Source: Flavobacterium sp. MFBS3-15 (GTDB lineage Bacteria; Bacteroidota; Bacteroidia; Flavobacteriales; Flavobacteriaceae). From it: DNA of 64,000 nt. The stretch's first letter is position 1; every line of letters begins with the position of its first letter. The DNA lies in NCBI RefSeq assembly GCF_026107645.2, contig NZ_JAPCHV010000009.1:62001-126000 (forward strand), written 5' to 3'. The position numbers and the translations under genes were made by a program. Below the pieces are notes generated by a model. That model did no database searches. It was not told the DNA's origin and saw only the letters and a list, made by a program, of their open reading frames with translations. Positions 60,362 through 64,000 of this stretch are shown here, in pieces.

Positions 60362-62161
60362 ATGAAAAAGATAATCACCATCATAGCCCTCTTGCTTACA
60401 TTTGCCGCCTTCGCGCAAAACGAGCAGCTGGCGCAGAATTATTTTGAAAAAGGAGAGTTCGAGAAGGCGCTGGTCATTTACCAGGACCTGGAAAAGAAAC
60501 AGCCCCATAATATCTTTTACGCGCAAAAGCTGGCGGCATGCTACCAACAGTTACAGCAGTATGCCAATGCCGAAAAGCTGCTGAAGGAAAAGTTGCAACG
60601 CATGGGGCAGCCTATGCTGTATGTGGAGCTGGGGTACAACTACCAGTTGCAAAAAGACATGCCAAATGCGGAAAAAAACTATAAGGCCGCGCTCGATGCC
60701 ATAGCTGATAACCCGTCAAATGTATACAACGTCGCTTCTACCTTTGAACAAAAGGTGCTGCTGGAACAGGCAATAAAGGCTTATGCCAAAGCCGTGGAGG
60801 TTAACCCTAACCTGAATTTTGATTACCAGGTGGCGCTGTTGCAGGGGCAGTTGGGCAACGTGGAACTGATGATACAAAAGCTCCTGAGCTATGCCTACCA
60901 TAACCAGCAGAACCTGATTGTGGTGCAAAACCAGTTGGTACGATTCATGAGCGAGGAAGGAGAAGAAAACCCGACGGCTGAGAGCGATAAAAGTTTCAAT
61001 ACCCTGTTGCGCAAGGCCCTTTTGCTGAATGTGCAAAAAACGCAGGACATTTTCTGGAACCAGTTCCTGAGCTGGTATTTTGTGCAGCAACGCGATTACG
61101 GCAAGGCATTCGTGCAGGAAAAAGCCATCTTTAAGCGCGACCCCGATACATTTTACAACATCGTGAACCTGGCTAAGCTGGCCGTTGAAGAAAACGAAGA
61201 TGCCACTGCGAGAGAGATACTCAACTTTATACTTCAAAATACTACCGACCCTGAGTTGCAGATGCAGTCGCATTATTACCTATTATCAATGGATATAAAA
61301 GCGGCGCAGGAGAAAGACCACCCCGCAATCAGGCAGCTTATAGATGCACTGCTCAGCCAGTATGGTGTGAGCCCGTACTCTCTCGACCTGCAATTACTCA
61401 AGGCTGATTTTGAGGCATTCCATCTTAAAGATACCGGTGCGGCAATTGCTACGCTTAATAAAACGCTGGAACTGCAGCTCAACAAATACCAGCAGGCACA
61501 GGTAAAGATGAAGCTGGCCGATGTGTTGCTGCTTGATGAAAAATTCAACCAGGCCATCATCTATTATGCGCAAATCGAGGAAGACCTCAAGAACGACGCT
61601 GTGGGTCACGACGCCAGCCTGAAAATGGCAAAAAGCAGCTATTATAAGGGCGATTTTGAATGGGCTCAAAAGCAATTCAAGGTATTGAAATCATCAGTGT
61701 CGCAACTAATTGCCAATGACGCTTTGGAAATGTTCCTGCTGATTACCGACAATACCGTAGAAGACAGCACTCAAACCGCACTGAAGAAATTTGCCCGTGC
61801 CGACTTTAAGCTCTACCAAAATAAGAAGGCCGATGCCCTGGCAGGATTTAAGGAACTGCTCAGCGACCCGACCAAAAGCATACAGGATATTACCCTGTTG
61901 CGCATGGGCGAACTCTACCAAAGCATGGGCCAGTACCCCCAGGCATTGGAATCCTACCAAAAGATCATCGACAACTATAAAGAAGGGATTTATGTAGACG
62001 AGGCGCTGTTTTTCTCGGCCGAGATCTATAACAAAAAGCTCTCCGACCCGGAAAAGGCCAAGCCACTCTACGAAAAAGTGCTGTTTGAACACGAGGACAG
62101 CATTTACTTCATTGAGGCCAGAAAGCAGTTCAGGCAGTTGCGCGGGGATACAAATAGTTAG
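60362..62161 (+). CDS. Secreted tetratricopeptide repeat protein
   Basis: A 599-residue protein with a signal peptide (1-19, IITIIALLLTFAAFAQ) and TPR-type helical repeats through most of its length (FEKGEFEKALVIYQDLEKKQPHN, ANAEKLLKEKLQ, DMPNAEKNYKAALD, further repeats near the C-terminus: QYPQALESYQKIIDNYKEGIYVDEALFFSAEIYNKK). No enzymatic domain seen. It probably works as a periplasmic scaffold. I chose the ATG at 60362 (MKKIITII); longer starts would lie inside the repeat element and lack homology. Confidence 0.9.
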   Translation: MKKIITIIALLLTFAAFAQNEQLAQNYFEKGEFEKALVIYQDLEKKQPHNIFYAQKLAACYQQLQQYANAEKLLKEKLQRMGQPMLYVELGYNYQLQKDMPNAEKNYKAALDAIADNPSNVYNVASTFEQKVLLEQAIKAYAKAVEVNPNLNFDYQVALLQGQLGNVELMIQKLLSYAYHNQQNLIVVQNQLVRFMSEEGEENPTAESDKSFNTLLRKALLLNVQKTQDIFWNQFLSWYFVQQRDYGKAFVQEKAIFKRDPDTFYNIVNLAKLAVEENEDATAREILNFILQNTTDPELQMQSHYYLLSMDIKAAQEKDHPAIRQLIDALLSQYGVSPYSLDLQLLKADFEAFHLKDTGAAIATLNKTLELQLNKYQQAQVKMKLADVLLLDEKFNQAIIYYAQIEEDLKNDAVGHDASLKMAKSSYYKGDFEWAQKQFKVLKSSVSQLIANDALEMFLLITDNTVEDSTQTALKKFARADFKLYQNKKADALAGFKELLSDPTKSIQDITLLRMGELYQSMGQYPQALESYQKIIDNYKEGIYVDEALFFSAEIYNKKLSDPEKAKPLYEKVLFEHEDSIYFIEARKQFRQLRGDTNS

Positions 62162-62165
62162 CGAT

Positions 62166-62345
62166 ATGAGCAACCGGGATACGCTTGTTTCAATTCTGTT
62201 ACTACTGTTTTTATACCTAGTGCCGTTGGTTATTTTGCTGAGGCATTATAACCTTTTCAGGAAGCGCTCGTATGGGAATTTTGTGCGCGTGCCAAATGGT
62301 ACGATAGCGGCCTACATTATTCTTGCGGTCCTGTTTTCCTCATAG
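62166..62345 (+). CDS. Small two-helix membrane protein, 5' part of a split gene
   Basis: A 59-residue frame (MSNRDTLVSILLLLFLYLVPLVILLRHYN...) with two hydrophobic segments. It ends in a stop at 62343-62345. Immediately afterwards a protein-like sequence continues in another frame to 62539, so the two are probably one gene of about 124 residues broken by a single-base change in the T-run at 62334-62337. No family recognised. Confidence 0.6.
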   Translation: MSNRDTLVSILLLLFLYLVPLVILLRHYNLFRKRSYGNFVRVPNGTIAAYIILAVLFSS

Positions 62346-62539
62346 GGAATGTTTGTGGCCCCCTTGTTGAAGACCCAGAATACCCTACTGCCGATGATGA
62401 TATGCTACTGGCTTCAGTACTATTATTTTTCATTATGCCGGTGCTTGTTATTTTCCTGCCGTTATTGCTTTTGGTCAACATCATAAATTCTGTAGTTGGC
62501 AAGAAGGATAAAACTTTGGACACTGAAATTTTACCATAA
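62346..62539 (+). pseudogene. 3' part of the split membrane protein gene
   Basis: In the frame shifted by one base, the sequence reads GNVCGPLVEDPEYPTADDD and then MLLASVLLFFIMPVLVIFLPLLLLVNIINSVVGKKDK to a TAA at 62539. This hydrophilic loop followed by long membrane helices looks coding. An independent 45-residue gene starting at the ATG at 62402 is the alternative. The single-T model joins it to the 5' part. Confidence 0.5.
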
Positions 62540-62568
62540 AATTATTAGCCCATAATTGCCTTACACCC

Positions 62569-62576
62569 TATCTTTG
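62569..62576 (+). promoter_or_regulatory. -7 promoter box for the DUF4286 gene
   Basis: TATCTTTG fits TAnnTTTG, 53 bases before the ATG at 62630. Confidence 0.45.
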
Positions 62577-62629
62577 TTAACAGTTTTTGTTCAGATAAAC
62601 AAATAAACCCATCAACAAACAACATCGAT

Positions 62630-62950
62630 ATGATCATCTACAACGTTACCATCAACATAGACGACAGCGTGCACGACAAATGGTTTTCCTGGATGATGGA
62701 AAAGCACATCCCCGAAGTAATGGAGACCGGAAAGTTCTTCAAGGCCAAGATAGTCAAGGTGCTTATTGTGGAAGAGATGGGCGGCACGACATATGCCATA
62801 CAGTATTTTGCCGAAAGCATGGAAAAACTGCAGGCCTACTATAATGAGGATGCACCAAGGCTGAGGGAAGAAGGCGCAAGGCTGTTTGGCGACAAAATGC
62901 TGGCCTTCCGTACCGAGATGGAGCTGATCAAAGAGTTTAAGATGGTATAA
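62630..62950 (+). CDS. DUF4286 family protein
   Basis: A 106-residue soluble protein with the small alpha/beta (ferredoxin-like) fold of DUF4286 (MIIYNVTINIDDSVHDKWFSWMMEKHIPEVMETG and TYAIQYFAESMEKLQAYYNEDA). Function unknown; common in Bacteroidota next to rsmA, as here. It lies 27 bases before rsmA. Confidence 0.9.
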   Translation: MIIYNVTINIDDSVHDKWFSWMMEKHIPEVMETGKFFKAKIVKVLIVEEMGGTTYAIQYFAESMEKLQAYYNEDAPRLREEGARLFGDKMLAFRTEMELIKEFKMV

Positions 62951-62977
62951 CATAGAGCCTTCGGGTAGTTTTCAAAA

Positions 62978-63757
62978 ATGGATAAAGTAAAAGCCAAAAA
63001 GCACCTCGGGCAGCATTTCCTGAAGGACGAAAGCATAGCAAAAGACATTGCTGACACCTTAACCGGAAATGGCTACAGCAAGGTGCTCGAGATAGGCCCC
63101 GGTATGGGAGTACTTACCAAGTACCTGCTTGAAAAAGATATTGAAACCTGGGTCATTGAGATCGACACCGAATCGGTAGAGTACCTCAATGCGCATTACC
63201 CCAAGCTGCACGGCAAGATTCTTTCGGAAGATTTCCTGAAGTATAACATCAGCAATTCGTTTGGCAATGAGCCGTTTGCCATCATTGGCAATTTTCCCTA
63301 TAATATTTCTACGCAAATCGTTTTCAGGGCACTGGAACTGCGCGACCGCATACCTGAGTTTTCAGGCATGTTCCAAAAGGAGGTTGCCGAGCGTATCTGC
63401 GAAAAGAAAGGCAGCAAGGCTTATGGCATCCTTTCAGTACTGGTGCAGGCGTTTTATGATGCCGAATATTTATTTACCGTTCCGGAACACGTTTTCAATC
63501 CGCCGCCAAAGGTGAAGTCGGGCGTGCTGCGGCTGATCCGCAAAGAGAATTTCCATCTTTCTGTCGATGAGAAATTGTTTTTCAACGTGGTAAAAACCGC
63601 CTTCAACCAGCGCAGGAAAACACTTCGTAACAGTTTAAAAACCTATAACCTGTCGGATAATTTAAAGGAAGATAGTATCTTTGACCTCCGCCCCGAACAG
63701 CTTTCGGTGGAGCAATTCATAGAACTTACCCAAAAGATAGCGGCCAATGGAATTTAA
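62978..63757 (+). CDS. rsmA: 16S rRNA dimethyladenosine transferase RsmA
   Basis: RsmA dimethylates two adjacent adenines near the 3' end of 16S rRNA. The 259-residue protein has the GQHFLKD start, the SAM-binding [14 protein letters not shown], the NFPYNIST catalytic motif (NLPY form) and the C-terminal helical domain with [13 protein letters not shown]. The stop overlaps the mgtE start by 11 bases, so they are coupled. Confidence 0.97.
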   Translation: MDKVKAKKHLGQHFLKDESIAKDIADTLTGNGYSKVLEIGPGMGVLTKYLLEKDIETWVIEIDTESVEYLNAHYPKLHGKILSEDFLKYNISNSFGNEPFAIIGNFPYNISTQIVFRALELRDRIPEFSGMFQKEVAERICEKKGSKAYGILSVLVQAFYDAEYLFTVPEHVFNPPPKVKSGVLRLIRKENFHLSVDEKLFFNVVKTAFNQRRKTLRNSLKTYNLSDNLKEDSIFDLRPEQLSVEQFIELTQKIAANGI

Positions 63758-64000
63758 GATCAGTAAGGATTTTATTGCCCAGATTGAGCAATATATAAGT
63801 GAAAACCGCGAGCAGGAACTCCAGAACCTGCTCCAGGACATCCATACTGCTGACATTGCCGAGATCATGGATGAGCTGGACAGCAGCGAGGCCAGCTATA
63901 TCTTCCATATCCTGGACAGCGAAAAGACCTCCGAGATTCTTCTTGAGCTTGATGAGGAGAGCCGTGAAAAAATATTAAAAGACCTTTCGCCAAAGGAGAT
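63747..64000 (+). CDS. mgtE: Magnesium transporter MgtE, N-terminal part, cut by window edge
   Basis: The frame from the ATG at 63747 ([18 protein letters not shown]) runs to the window end. The 84 residues show the MgtE N-terminal helical domain pattern ([47 protein letters not shown]), the regulatory region that precedes the CBS domains. It overlaps rsmA by 11 bases, and this order is usual in Flavobacteriia. Confidence 0.9.
   Translation, partial: MEFKISKDFIAQIEQYISENREQELQNLLQDIHTADIAEIMDELDSSEASYIFHILDSEKTSEILLELDEESREKILKDLSPKE

Noticed and set aside
1..64000. tRNA, rRNA, CRISPR arrays, insertion sequences and prophage genes
   Set aside because: None were recognised. Repeats found are short palindromes, not regular spacer arrays, and no transposase or integrase frame was seen.

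Overview
The window is a stretch of chromosome from a member of the Bacteroidota, almost certainly family Flavobacteriaceae and close to Flavobacterium. The signs are a PorW/SprE-type gliding and type IX secretion lipoprotein, an M1 peptidase with a type IX C-terminal sorting domain, DUF5687 and DUF4286 proteins, a His-rich AtpB, many Bacteroidota-style -7 boxes (TAnnTTTG) and few Shine-Dalgarno sequences. It reads as core chromosome. I see no rRNA, tRNA, CRISPR array, insertion sequence or prophage, and no stretch of more than about 300 bases lacks a gene.

Layout. 1-6177 (minus): F0 ATP synthase genes (atpI, a small membrane protein, atpB, atpE, atpF, atpH cut by the edge), with a bactofilin and sprE/porW upstream. 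6309-9607 (minus): a PadR regulator, a membrane protein and an ABC exporter. 9730-10782: a PaaE-like ferredoxin reductase. 10928-14669 (minus): recA, a lipoprotein, then an ECF sigma factor and an inner-to-outer-membrane protein. 14907-17776: acyltransferase, acyl-ACP desaturase, a lipoprotein and an HD hydrolase. 17878-19974: an unknown 495-aa protein and YiaA/B. 20104-25315 (minus): hemH, a MATE exporter, hemJ, an NtrY-like kinase and a crotonase. 25558-34199: an AraC regulator diverging from hemA-hemC-hemD-(SH3-like)-hemE-(DUF1801)-hemF-hemB-cytochrome c. 34221-46899: M23 peptidase, a two-component system, DUF1573, a membrane/XRE pair, ogt, a serine hydrolase, an exonuclease, a dual ABC ATPase, PlsC, trpS, dprA and an HU-SPOR fusion. 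47008-51592: thioesterase, DtxR/MntR regulator, ZIP transporter, and convergent feoA-feoB plus a 39-aa FeoB-associated protein. 51710-64000: SCO protein, M13 peptidase, lipoproteins, the M1 peptidase, serS, a TPR protein, a frameshifted membrane gene, DUF4286, rsmA and the start of mgtE.

The main theme is haem and iron. Two neighbouring gene blocks encode nearly all of the C5 haem pathway except gltX and hemL: hemA, C, D, E, F, B in one and hemH, hemJ in the other. Terminal protoporphyrinogen oxidation is done by the HemJ type. Metal import (Feo, ZIP) and its regulator lie 20 kb away. A perfect dyad TTTAGAA-N3-TTCTAAA lies between the AraC gene and hemA, and a DtxR-type box TTTAGG-N4-CCTAAA lies before the DtxR/MntR gene.

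The most unusual proteins span compartments in one chain: an anti-sigma-like N terminus joined through an inner-membrane helix and a long linker to an outer-membrane beta-barrel (10928-12586), and an HU-like DNA-binding domain joined through a membrane helix to a peptidoglycan-binding SPOR domain (45958-46899). Several families of interspersed intergenic repeats are also present.
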